Positions 56,858 to 64,000 of a DNA stretch of 64,000 bases are shown in pieces; the stretch's first letter is position 1; each line of letters starts with the position of its first letter. The stretch is from Leptasterias polaris. Lineage: Eukaryota; Echinodermata; Asteroidea; Forcipulatida; Asteriidae. The translations under genes and the position numbers were made by a program. A model generated the notes under the pieces. It was not told the origin of the DNA. It ran no database searches and worked only from the letters and a program-made list of their open reading frames with translations. The stretch is taken from NCBI GenBank assembly GCA_037783415.1, contig JAZGTN010000022.1, positions 4,774,001-4,838,000 of the forward strand. Direction: 5' to 3'.

Positions 56858-59800
56858 CTGTAAGTAAAGGATTCTCTTTGTGATAACTGCCAAAAAATAA
56901 CAAAGGCAAAGGTCACCTAAAAACTGTACAGGAGAGATACAAAAAATTAACAAACTAAAAATTATTTTATCACGGCTAGGGGATTTTCATTTTAAATGAA
57001 GAGAATTAAGAGACTCACTTCCAAAAACTGCTTAATAGTCTCAGCCCTTGCCATGTATCTTTGAACCTCGTTGTTCATCACCTCCCTACGGCGCCCTCTT
57101 GGTTCACCCTGAAGAATTGGAATAAGTTGCTCTAATGTATCTTGGTAGAGTTTCAATGCCAACTCGTAATTTTCTTTTGCATCCTGAAAATAAGACAATA
57201 ATAATGATAACTAGTTCTTATACATGTATATCGCATTTTACAATAACGTATCAACGTGCTTTAAATAAGTGCCCTGGTCATTGGGCCATAACATTCCTGT
57301 AATCTTTCTCAGCTCCCTGGGGATTATACAGCCCGAGCTGTCGTGGCGCTCCAAAGCTTTTTCATACACAATATCAACCTCTACCCTCACAGGTACCCAT
57401 TTATACCCCTGGGTGAAGAGAAGCAAATATAGTAAAGCATCTTGCTCAATGACAAAAGTGTCATGACTGGGATTCAAACCCACACTCCGATGACTTAACC
57501 ACCAGAGCTTGAATTTGATGCTCTAAACCGCTCAGCCATGACACACCCAATGGTGTGTTGTTTTTGAGGAAGTATTTTTGTCATGCCAGGCAAGATTGCA
57601 GTTTTAATCATTTGTACACACATAGTTTGTATTATTTAACTACAATCATATTGGATGTCATTTGTGTATAACCCATACAAGCACTCTACACTCACTGAGT
57701 CCTGTGAACAAAATCCACAGGCGTATTACTCGCGAGGGATTCGAACCCACGACCTTTACCATTCTACTCAAGATGTCTTATCACTTGACCAATGAGCTTG
57801 CCTGGTAGCTAGAGGCAGTTCAAATCCAATATTCCTTTTAGCAGCGGGTAACACAACGCTTAATACATGTAAATTTACATCGGAATGAAGAATTCTTTTA
57901 CCCATACACCGATGTGTGCAAAGCACTGTATAGATAGGTTGCAGTATGACGTAAGTCGGCCATCTTTACGAGCAATTTGGAACACACAGTCATGCGTTTC
58001 GCGTGAGAACGGCGTGCAGCACGCGCACATTCACCAAACTCATTGCATGATTGGTTAGTGAATGACGCGGCTGCGTTAATAATTTGAGCGCTCGACGCGC
58101 CTGCAAGCCAAAATGCGATTTGCCCGTAAAGATGGCGTCTACTGGGAACTATCTATACTCAGTTCTCCCCCCCCCCCCCCCCCCGACCCGAGTTCTGTGA
58201 AATAAAAATCCACAGGCATAACTCTTGCGAGGGATTCGAACCCATGCTCATTGCCATTCTTGAGCAGATTTCTATTACCACTAGACCATCAAGTGCAAAC
58301 AAAAATTAAAACTCTGCTAATAACGGTACTGAAAGCCCAGACTTGAACCCGTAAGTCTGCTTGTCAGAGAGATGGTGCAATGTGTGAAAAGGAACGGTCT
58401 CCCCATGTGTGTTTAGAACCAGGGATGTTCAGGAGCGTGGGGTTTGTTATTTATCTTGGGAAAAGGATTTTGTTATAGATGGTGGTTGCCCTTCCTTGAA
58501 CTTTGAGATTTAGGTAATCTGGTTGAAAACCTTATTGCAGTATGACAAATATAATACTACAAGGGCAGACTATATACAGTATCACATAAAAGCATGAAGA
58601 CAATAACAAAAAATAGCAATGGAAGTGAGAGGCAGAAGGTGGGCTTGTCTTTGTCCATTGCAATTCCTTTAAAAGGGAGGGTATACCCTTGGTAATTACT
58701 CCGGGAAAAAAGCCATAAAAACTTACTTGGTAAGAAGCAATGCACCTGTTGATAATGTATAACAATGTTCTGAATCAATTTCCCTTCAAAGGAATGTGGT
58801 TTTCAAGAGAGGGATTCAACAAAAATTCAATCTGTGAAATGCTCCTGCATGAAATGTTTCTCAGATTGTGTAATCCAGTTATGGATTATTCTTCCTGTGG
58901 GAATCAATCGATCCAGATTTTTGGCGACATCTCAAAAACACTACCACCTTTTGAAATGAAATTTTCGCAGGTAAGTTTGATTATAAATATCTACATTTAC
59001 ACAGGATTACAACAATCATACAGCTCCAAAAACCAAAGGTAAACTTTGCCTTTACGGAGTCCAAGATAATAATAATAATAATAACTAGTTCTTATATAGC
59101 GCATTTTACAATAACGTATCAATGCACTTTACATTAGTGCCCTGGTCATTGGGCCAATAACATTCCTTTAATCTTTCTCAGCTCCCTGGGGAGTATACAG
59201 CCCTGGGCTGCCGTGGCGCTCCGAAGGCTTTTTCAAACACAATATCAACCTCTACCCTTGCAGGTACCCATTTATACCCCTGGGTGAAGAGAAGCAATTA
59301 TAGCAAAGTGTCTTGCTCAAGGACACAAGCGTCATGACCGGGACTCGAACCCACACCCCGATGACTAAGCCACCAGAACTTGAATCCAATGCTCTTAACC
59401 ACTCGGCCATGACACCCTATAGAAAGATGGAATGTTGGAATTTGTCAATTTACACACCTGTAGTTCTGCTTCATGTGCAATGTTCAGAGCTAGTTGCAAG
59501 TTATGGTGACCATTGGCAAGTTGTTCTATGTATAAAAGAAAACAAAAAACAAATACAAAATTGACAGAATGTAAGGATTTTTAAGACAGCAGTTTCTGGC
59601 ATCACATTTATTCAACACATCATATTCAAGAAAAGGTTGTTGGTAAATTGGGCTTGTGTCACTAATAAAGCAAAAGCAGTTATTAATACAACATTGACAT
59701 AACAAAAATATAGAACTTTATCATTTCTTAATCACCGAGTGAAATTATAAGAAGAACAAGGGCAAAAATATCTTGGATTGTTTGCACTTTGGCTCGTTTT

Positions 59801-62800
59801 TACACAGAAAATATTGTTATTTTTACGATTAAAATTGAAGAAAGAAATGAATTGCAGTATCTTGTGTTTAAAGAGCAATCAAAAACAAGCACTCCTGAAT
59901 GCACTTTCCCCAATTTCCGAAAAAGCTGTGATATGAAACTGAGATCTCTTGCATGTGCACGGGCGATGTGAACATGTGCTGTACGAGTTGGGGTGTACTG
60001 TTTGTTCGGTCTTCCTACATACTTCAATTTGATTCTATGTGCTCTAAAATTCGCCAATTTGTCCTTTTACTGTTTGTCAGTCTCCAAAGAAGATTTCATA
60101 CTCCCTGCCCAGGCCAGTGAGTCTGATTTTGCACTAGCTAAAGACAATCTACTGCTGCCACAGGATGAAAGAGAAAGATATAATAATAATGGATTCTTAT
60201 ATAGCACTAAAGTCTGTCACGACTCAGTGACGCTCATGGCGCACCAACATTGTTATCCCTTGTCACTGGGCTATATAACTTCATTCCTTAAACCATCTCA
60301 GCTCCCTTGGGAGTATACAGCCTGTGCTGCCAAATATGTAGCGCAATGTACAAGCTACATCATTCACAAGAACCATCTCTGCTCTCACAGGTACCCATTC
60401 CCCCCCCCCCCCCCCCCCCCACCAGGTGAAGAGAAGCAATTTTAGTGTCTTGCTCAAGGACACAATTGTAAAGATCGGGATTTGAACCCACATCCTGATA
60501 ACTCAGCCAACCAAAACTTAAGTCCGATGCTCTAAACACCTAAGTCAGGACACGCCACATTATAATTACCTAGCAGGAAGACATCGGGTAATGTTTGGAG
60601 TTGGTCATCTTGAGATGTGGATGGAGTTGCTGAAGGAGTTGGTTGGGACTCAGGCTTAAGTAAAACTTTTAGTTCCTCAGCCCTTGTCAAATATTCTTGT
60701 ACCTAGAGGTGCAGAAAAAAGGAACTCAGTGTCAGTATCACCATGGTTTATTAAGGGAGGTCTTCAAGGACACATTGCCTTTGGACCGAGTGCTTCGGGC
60801 TATAAAAGGCACTTGTTTTCAAATCATGTTTGGAAAGATATTTTAAAAGTAGAATATAGTGACTCACATAAATATTCCTTAAAATTGAGTGGTTTTTGCG
60901 TGATTTCATGACAGAACAAAGTCCGCTATTTTGTGGGGGGAAAAAAATTGAATCAAAAAAATGGTTGACCATAATGTTCTACTGGTTGTATTTCAAGAAG
61001 CAAAATATATTGTTTTAATCACTACTCAATAAAGTACAAAACACTCTGTGTAGAACAACTCTTGAAAAGGATATAGAGAAATTCCAAACGGCACAATTTT
61101 GAGATATTTGAAGGCAATGTGCCTTTTTAAAGACAATGGTCTTTAGTTTTTGAAGACTTTCTTGAATATTCAAGAGTGTTGATTGTTTTGACAATAAAAG
61201 ACGAGAAAGAAACCAACCTTGGATCTCAGAACATCTTTCTTCTTTGGATCCTTTTCATCTGTAGTTATAAGAACAAGTTTTTTCAAACAAAATTTTGATG
61301 TTTTCCTACATTGATAAGTTTAATCAATTCATGTACATATCCAACAGTGCATGTCCAATAACATGATAAATAGAAAACGAGAAGAATTGTTCAGTTTTAA
61401 TTGTGGGAGGGAAACCCCCAATGGGAAAAAACCCACGCAATCAGGTAGGGACTGAAAACCCATTTCACATGCAAGGCTCCAGTCCTATGTGGGATTTGAA
61501 CCAGGGTCCACAGAGGTCGAAGGCAGGGTAAGAAATCACTGATCTAACCTGGCCCTTTGAAAAAAACGGCGGGAGAGGGATCACTTACTTTATACTTCAA
61601 ATATCAAATAATAAACAGACTGGGTAGATTTTTATAAATTTTGAGTTGAACAAAGAAAAATGATTTTGACAAAGTAGGGAGACCACCAACATTAGGGCTA
61701 GATAGCCCAGTTGGTAAAGCACCGGTCCGCTTATCCGGAGGTTGCAGATTCAAATCCCGCTCTAGTAAATTTTTCTTTGTTCAACCCAAAGCATTTTTAA
61801 ACATGATCTTGATTCAAAACTCACAGTGTATAGCTGGTATGAAGAACTGGGCGGATTCGCAATAAAGTTTAACCGCTGAGTTGAAATCTCTTGCTGTGTC
61901 CTTCTCAATGGCTTTGATTATGATAGATTTCTGACAGTCAGATAAAAATATTAATTTTTAATCTTAAAAAAAGTACTTGCAAAAAGTTTTTTTTTCTTTT
62001 CTAAATAGTCTGAACAGCTCGTGATTTTAAATTCTTATTTGCAGGATGTGGTTTTACAAAACATAGAACCAGACTACTTTCTCAGCCAGCCTTGGGCTAT
62101 AGAATGGGAAGTAAAGTAAGAAAGGGTGGACTATAGACGATGTGACCTCTGACGTCATTTGAAAATGACGCGCGCGCATGTCGCCGGGCAAAACCTTTGC
62201 CAGCTAGAAAGTACACGCAATATTACCATGACTGCGTGTCTTTTTGCCCGGCGGAACATGACTTGGACAACAGACTTGTCAACAGAGGGCGGTTTGAATG
62301 TAAACAGAGGTCACATCGTCTATAGATGATAACCCGTGATAAACGCCATCTTTACGAAGAAATTGGGTTTTGAATTTGAGCTGCATCATTTGTTCTAATT
62401 GTTCTACGCATCCAAATGGTTCACCGGCAAATCATGCAAGGCATTTGATAAACTCACACATGCCACTCAAGGTATTTTCCCAAAATGCATAGCTGTGCAT
62501 TGAATTTTTTTTATCAATGCCTATCAAGATAGCTGACTTTACACTGTGATGTCAAGTGGGACTATTAGGGGCCAAGCACAAGCGCCAATGAATTACAGGA
62601 TGGTGAACAGGAAAAGAGAACAAATGTTCAGTCTTAGATGTGGGAGGAAAACCCAAATAGGGAAAACCCAACGCAATCAGGCAGGGACTGAAAACCCAAC
62701 CCACTCTGTGACACCAGGTCTGAGGTGGGATTCGAAACAGGGTCCACAGAGGTGAAAGGCAGGGAAAGAAACTGTTTTAAAGCCAACCTGGGTCCATTTT

Positions 62801-63158
62801 CATGGCTCTGCTTACCCCAGAATTCTGCGATTACGGCATCCTGTAACTCACATAATTCTATGAGCTATAAGTGCAGAATTCCATGGTCAGCAAAGCTATA
62901 AAATTGGGCCCCTATGCCCCTATGCCCCTATGCCCCTATGCCCCTATATCTTTTAACATTAAAGGTCACCACCGGGTCACTAGAGCAAGTGTATAAACTT
63001 ACAGCTTTATTGAGCGATTCTGCGCTCGGAATATGTTCCAGATCAATGAACGGATGAGCAAAGAAATCACTGAAGTTGATTCTCTCCTCTGGGTCTCTTT
63101 GAAGAAGTCTGACAAGGAGGTCTCGACAACTGTCTGATATGTGCACTGATTCTGGAAT
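56791..63158 (-). CDS. ULK3: ULK3-like serine/threonine kinase, 3' part (7 exons, both ends incomplete)
   Basis: The exons, in transcript order, are 63158-63003, 61930-61825, 61258-61218, 60702-60570, 59525-59458, 57183-57019 and 56857-56791. They join in frame at GT/AG boundaries into about 245 codons. Order: end of the kinase C-lobe (subdomain XI arginine in LLQRDPEERINFSDFFAHPF), then MIT domain 1 (KLYCESAQFFIPAIH, then YEKDPKKK), a Pro/Ser/Thr linker, and MIT domain 2 (ALKLYQDTLEQLIPIL, GEPRGRRREV, EVQRYMARAE). This order and these motifs match vertebrate ULK3, a cytoplasmic kinase of roughly 470 residues tied to autophagy, Gli/Hedgehog signalling and ESCRT-III abscission control; its MIT domains bind ESCRT-III tails. 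The ATP-binding lobe and catalytic loop lie beyond position 64000. The last exon ends at a donor, so at least one more coding exon follows. Introns are 0.35-2.3 kb and full of SINEs and MITEs. Function is inferred from homology. Confidence 0.9.
57019..57183 (-). CDS. ULK3: ULK3 exon: core of MIT domain 2
   Basis: 165 nt, 55 codons, phase 0. Acceptor TTATTTTCAG, donor GTGAGT. Carries ALKLYQDTLEQLIPIL, the diagnostic GEPRGRRREV and EVQRYMARAETIKQFLE. This is the strongest single match to ULK3 outside the kinase domain. The sequence just upstream of the acceptor is the tail of a SINE. Confidence 0.93.
57196..57549 (-). mobile_element. tRNA-Leu-like SINE, copy 1
   Basis: Full-length. On the minus strand it opens with a tRNA-like head (GTCATGGCTGAGCGGTTTAG as A box, GGGTTTGAATCCC as B box), then a conserved body (TTGAGCAAGA-like, CACCCAGGGGTATAAATGGG, CCAGGGAGCTGAGAAAGATT), the LINE-like tail TAAAATGCGATATACATG and an (ATT)n end. 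It is in ULK3 sense orientation and its tail touches the acceptor of the exon at 57183. Confidence 0.85.
57738..57805 (-). mobile_element. tRNA-like SINE head
   Basis: Minus strand: GCTCATTGGTCAAGTGATAA (A box), CGTGGGTTCGAATCCCTCG (B box), followed by CGCCTGTGGATTTTGTTCAC. A second copy of the same element is at 58204-58292. Confidence 0.6.
57929..58157 (-). mobile_element. 230-bp TATAGATAG MITE, copy 3 (ULK3 intron)
   Basis: TATAGATAGGTTGCAGTATG through TGGCGTCTACTGGGAACTAT to CTATCTATA. One base shorter than copy 2. An 18-C run follows at 58167. Confidence 0.93.
58167..58184. repeat. Poly-C tract (18 C)
   Basis: Homopolymer run just right of the MITE at 57929-58157. Confidence 0.9.
58204..58292 (-). 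mobile_element. tRNA-like SINE head, second copy
   Basis: Minus strand: TGATGGTCTAGTGGTAATAG (A box), CATGGGTTCGAATCCCTCGC (B box), then TGCCTGTGGATTTTTATTTC. It shares the post-B-box segment with the copy at 57738-57805. Another degenerate B box (GGGTTCAAGTCTGG) follows at 58334-58350. Confidence 0.55.
58668..59055. mobile_element. TTAA-type MITE in an ULK3 intron
   Basis: Left TTTAAAAGGGAGGGTATACC, right ACCAAAGGTAAACTTTGCCT plus TTA: imperfect inverted repeats of the TTTAAAGG class. It ends a few bases before the tail of SINE copy 2. Confidence 0.7.
59066..59416 (-). mobile_element. tRNA-Leu-like SINE, copy 2
   Basis: Best-preserved copy. Minus-strand head GGTGTCATGGCCGAGTGGTT with B box GGGTTCGAGTCCC, body CTTGAGCAAGACACTTTGC and GCGCCACGGCAGCCCAGGG, tail GCGCTATATAAGAACTAG followed by (TTA)n. 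It shows the whole consensus: a 5' tRNA-Leu-related promoter region, a central body and a 3' end resembling LINE-derived tails. It lies in an ULK3 intron, 40 bases past a donor. Confidence 0.88.
59458..59525 (-). CDS. ULK3: ULK3 exon: start of MIT domain 2
   Basis: 68 nt, phase 1 to phase 0. Acceptor TTTTATACATAG, donor GTGTGTAA. Encodes EQLANGHHNLQLALNIAHEA, the first helix of the second MIT domain; it matches the human stretch of leucine/alanine-rich helix at the same place. The split glutamate codon joins exactly to the preceding exon. Confidence 0.87.
60180..60556 (-). mobile_element. tRNA-Leu-like SINE, copy 3, with poly-C expansion
   Basis: Diverged subfamily of the same SINE: head GGCGTGTCCTGACTTAGGTG, B box GGGTTCAAATCCC, body CTTGAGCAAGACAC and TATACTCCCAAGGGAGCTGA, tail ATATAAGAATCCATTATTAT. 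Where other copies read CCCATTTATACCCCTGG, this one has a run of 21 C (60400-60420). It sits just inside an ULK3 intron. Confidence 0.82.
60570..60702 (-). CDS. ULK3: ULK3 exon: end of MIT 1 and inter-domain linker
   Basis: 133 nt, phase 0 to phase 1. Acceptor GCACCTCTAG, donor GTAATT. Begins VQEYLTRAEELKVLL (MIT helix 3) and continues into a Pro/Ser/Thr/Gln linker of about 25 residues that is probably disordered. A tRNA-derived SINE starts only about 13 bases past the donor. Confidence 0.9.
60764..61130. mobile_element. Fold-back MITE, decayed third copy (ULK3 intron)
   Basis: CAAGGACACATTGCCTTTGG at the left and TTTGAAGGCAATGTGCCTTT at the right; inside TTTTAAAAGTAGAATATAGT and AAAGTCCGCTATTTTGTGGG, the words of the 8268-8659 element. 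Confidence 0.75.
61218..61258 (-). CDS. ULK3: ULK3 micro-exon: MIT domain 1 linker
   Basis: Only 41 nt. Acceptor AACTACAG, donor GTTGGT (a weak +3 position). With the base carried over it gives YEKDPKKKDVLRSK, the charged turn before MIT helix 3. It is too short to detect alone; phase and homology on both sides establish it. Confidence 0.88.
61395..61560. mobile_element. AACCCACGCAATCAGGTAGG repeat, copy 1
   Basis: TGTGGGAGGGAAACCCC, ACCCACGCAATCAGGTAGGG, GTGGGATTTGAACCAGGGTC, CACAGAGGTCGAAGGCAGGG. The GATTTGAACC word resembles a B box, so it is probably SINE-derived. Confidence 0.65.
61642..61785 (+). mobile_element. tRNA-like SINE inside a short inverted repeat
   Basis: Plus strand 61693-61767: GCTAGATAGCCCAGTTGGTA (A box), GGTCCGCTTATCCGGAGGTT, then CAGATTCAAATCCCGCTCTAG (degenerate B box). 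It is followed by ATTTTTCTTTGTTCAACCC; the reverse complement GTTGAACAAAGAAAAAT lies at about 61643-61659, so the tRNA-like core is flanked by a 17-bp inverted repeat. Confidence 0.6.
61825..61930 (-). CDS. ULK3: ULK3 exon: MIT domain 1, first part
   Basis: 106 nt: 35 codons plus one base. Acceptor CTGACTGTCAG, donor GTGAGT. Encodes AIEKDTARDFNSAVKLYCES and then AQFFIPAIH, the first two helices of an MIT three-helix bundle. The one-base overhang completes a tyrosine codon with the next exon, restoring the HYE motif seen in other ULK3 proteins, which is strong support for the junction. Confidence 0.92.
62131..62325. mobile_element. 195-bp MITE with 21-bp inverted repeats
   Basis: CTATAGACGATGTGACCTCT plus G at the left, its exact reverse complement at the right. 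Internal GCCGGGCAAAA and TTTTTGCCCGGC form a second inverted pair. Confidence 0.92.
62610..62785. mobile_element. AACCCAACGCAATCAGGCAGG repeat, copy 2
   Basis: TGTGGGAGGAAAACCC, CAACGCAATCAGGCAGGGAC, GTGGGATTCGAAACAGGGTC, CACAGAGGTGAAAGGCAGGG, in the order of copy 1; it is immediately followed by a GGGCCC-family MITE. Confidence 0.65.
62789..62912. mobile_element. GGGCCC-ended MITE (ATGGCTCTGCTTAC subfamily)
   Basis: GGGTCCATTTTCATGGCTCT at the left, CAAAGCTATAAAATTGGGCC at the right, with AGAATTCTGCGATTACGGC inside. It matches 48159-48427 at its ends. Confidence 0.75.
62909..62948. repeat. 8-bp minisatellite, 5 units
   Basis: CCCCTATG repeated five times, growing directly out of the GGGCCC end of the preceding MITE. 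Confidence 0.95.
63003..63158 (-). CDS. ULK3: ULK3 exon: end of the kinase domain
   Basis: Fifty-two codons, phase 0 at both ends, with acceptor ...TTGATTAG before ATTCCAGAA and donor GTAAGT after GCT. It encodes helices G-I of the kinase fold; ISDSCRDLLVRLL and FAHPFIDLEHIPSAESL correspond closely to the human ULK3 segment just before the first MIT domain. The preceding kinase exon was not found between 63159 and 64000, so it lies upstream of the 116-bp satellite. Confidence 0.92.
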
Positions 63159-63356
63159 CTAATCAAGACAAGACAAGATGCGGTATTATTTCCTTATTTC
63201 CATCAGAGAGTTAGATGATCTTCCCGTCACAGGAACTCAGCAAACTCCCACAAGGGGATATAAACGCTGGCAGCAGCCAATCAATCTCATACAATGTCTA
63301 AGAAATTGTGATTCAGTAATAGATGACAATATTTATTCTAGTCATTGTGAAATCAG

Positions 63357-63419
63357 CAGTTTCAAACCCACAAGCTTGTGATTGCAAGTCCTGCAGTCTA
63401 ACCACTGGACCACAGTAAC
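63357..63419 (-). mobile_element. tRNA-like SINE head
   Basis: Minus strand: GTGGTCCAGTGGTTAGACTG (A box), GGACTTGCAATCACAAGC (anticodon-arm-like), GTGGGTTTGAAACTG (weak B box). Stems are imperfect, so it is more likely a SINE head than a working tRNA. Confidence 0.45.
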
Positions 63420-63621
63420 ATGTGAAAGTAAAAACAATTTGAACCGTCCTTTTGAGAAACTGGAATAATGAATTGTGCATCAAATATGACGAGAAGTCGG
63501 CTTACTTCAACCCTCCTACACTTGGCAACATTCTCTAGGGAGCAGGCCAATCCTACAAAAAACTGCGTTGGATGTGTATGGCGGCACAACTGTGCACAGA
63601 ACTTTACGCATGGGTGTAAAT

Positions 63622-64000
63622 CATTCAAAACCACAGTGGATAATATTAAACTGTCCAACAGTGGGAGGGTTGACTGTGTACTGCGTAGATGCAATGAATA
63701 TATGATATCATCTTGCTGGCTGACAAAGTTTATCTATCATTCAAAACCACAGTGGATAATATTAAACTGTCCAACAGTGGGAGGGTTGACTGTGTACTGC
63801 GTAGATGCAATGAATATATGATATCATCTTGCTGGCTGACAAAGTTTATCTATCATTCAAAACCACAGTGGATAATATTAAACTGTCCAACAGTGGGAGG
63901 GTTGACTGTGTACTGCGTAGATGCAATAAATATATGATATCATCTTGCTGGCTGACAAAGTTTATCTATCATTCAAAACCACAGTGGATAATATTAAACT
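63622..64000. repeat. 116-bp satellite, 3.3 units, continues beyond the window
   Basis: CATTCAAAACCACAGTGGAT starts at 63622, 63738, 63854 and 63970, exactly 116 bases apart, with few or no differences between units. Open frames crossing it are artefacts. Confidence 0.97.

Noticed and set aside
59337..59416. tRNA-Leu gene on the minus strand
   Set aside because: It has A and B boxes but continues into a conserved SINE body and tail, and several similar copies exist.
61693..61767. tRNA gene on the plus strand
   Set aside because: The B box is degenerate (CAGATTCAAAT) and acceptor-stem pairing is incomplete; it fits a SINE better.
63398..63694. Minus-strand frame upstream of the kinase exon, checked for an earlier ULK3 kinase exon
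   Set aside because: Its sequence does not match kinase subdomains VI-X and it runs into the 116-bp satellite.

Overview
This window looks like invertebrate deuterostome nuclear DNA, most likely echinoderm. The sea-star suggestion rests on remembered familiarity of the repeat families, not on a search. It is AT-rich, has no prokaryotic-style gene packing, and is dominated by small non-autonomous transposons, tRNA-derived SINEs, minisatellites and poly-C tracts. The only convincing cellular gene is on the minus strand at the right edge: the 3' two-thirds of an ULK3-like serine/threonine kinase. Seven consecutive coding exons between 63158 and 56791 carry the end of the kinase domain and two MIT domains. 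Every junction keeps the reading frame across GT/AG boundaries. The 5' exons (N-lobe and catalytic loop) lie beyond the window, and the last coding exon was not found with confidence.

Layout. 1-8 kb: ends of a fold-back element, a GGGTCA-type inverted-repeat element, a decayed RTE-like LINE split by a TTTG microsatellite, and a fold-back structure made of two opposed 21-bp arrays. 8-19 kb: a near-perfect 392-bp fold-back MITE, a tRNA-derived SINE, and 43-, 17-, 21- and 24-bp tandem arrays. 20-34 kb: MITEs of several families, a decayed THAP zinc-finger exon inside an inverted-repeat element, a 1.7-kb element with repeated TGACGTCA palindromes, and a diverged local triplication. 34-56 kb: mostly unassigned DNA with scattered MITEs, a 1.3-kb element built of TTGGGCA/TTGGGTA words around a large hairpin, and a LINE remnant cut by a MITE. 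56.8-64 kb: ULK3, whose introns hold three tRNA-Leu-like SINEs close to splice sites, further MITEs, and at the right edge a 116-bp satellite running out of the window.

No new multi-gene system (defence island, gene cluster) is visible. The most interesting signals are structural: inverted-repeat elements carrying amplified minisatellites, nested insertions that give a relative chronology, and a SINE tail that abuts and probably supplies the upstream part of a 3' splice site of ULK3. All family assignments come from reading the sequence and remembered family features; none was searched against a database.
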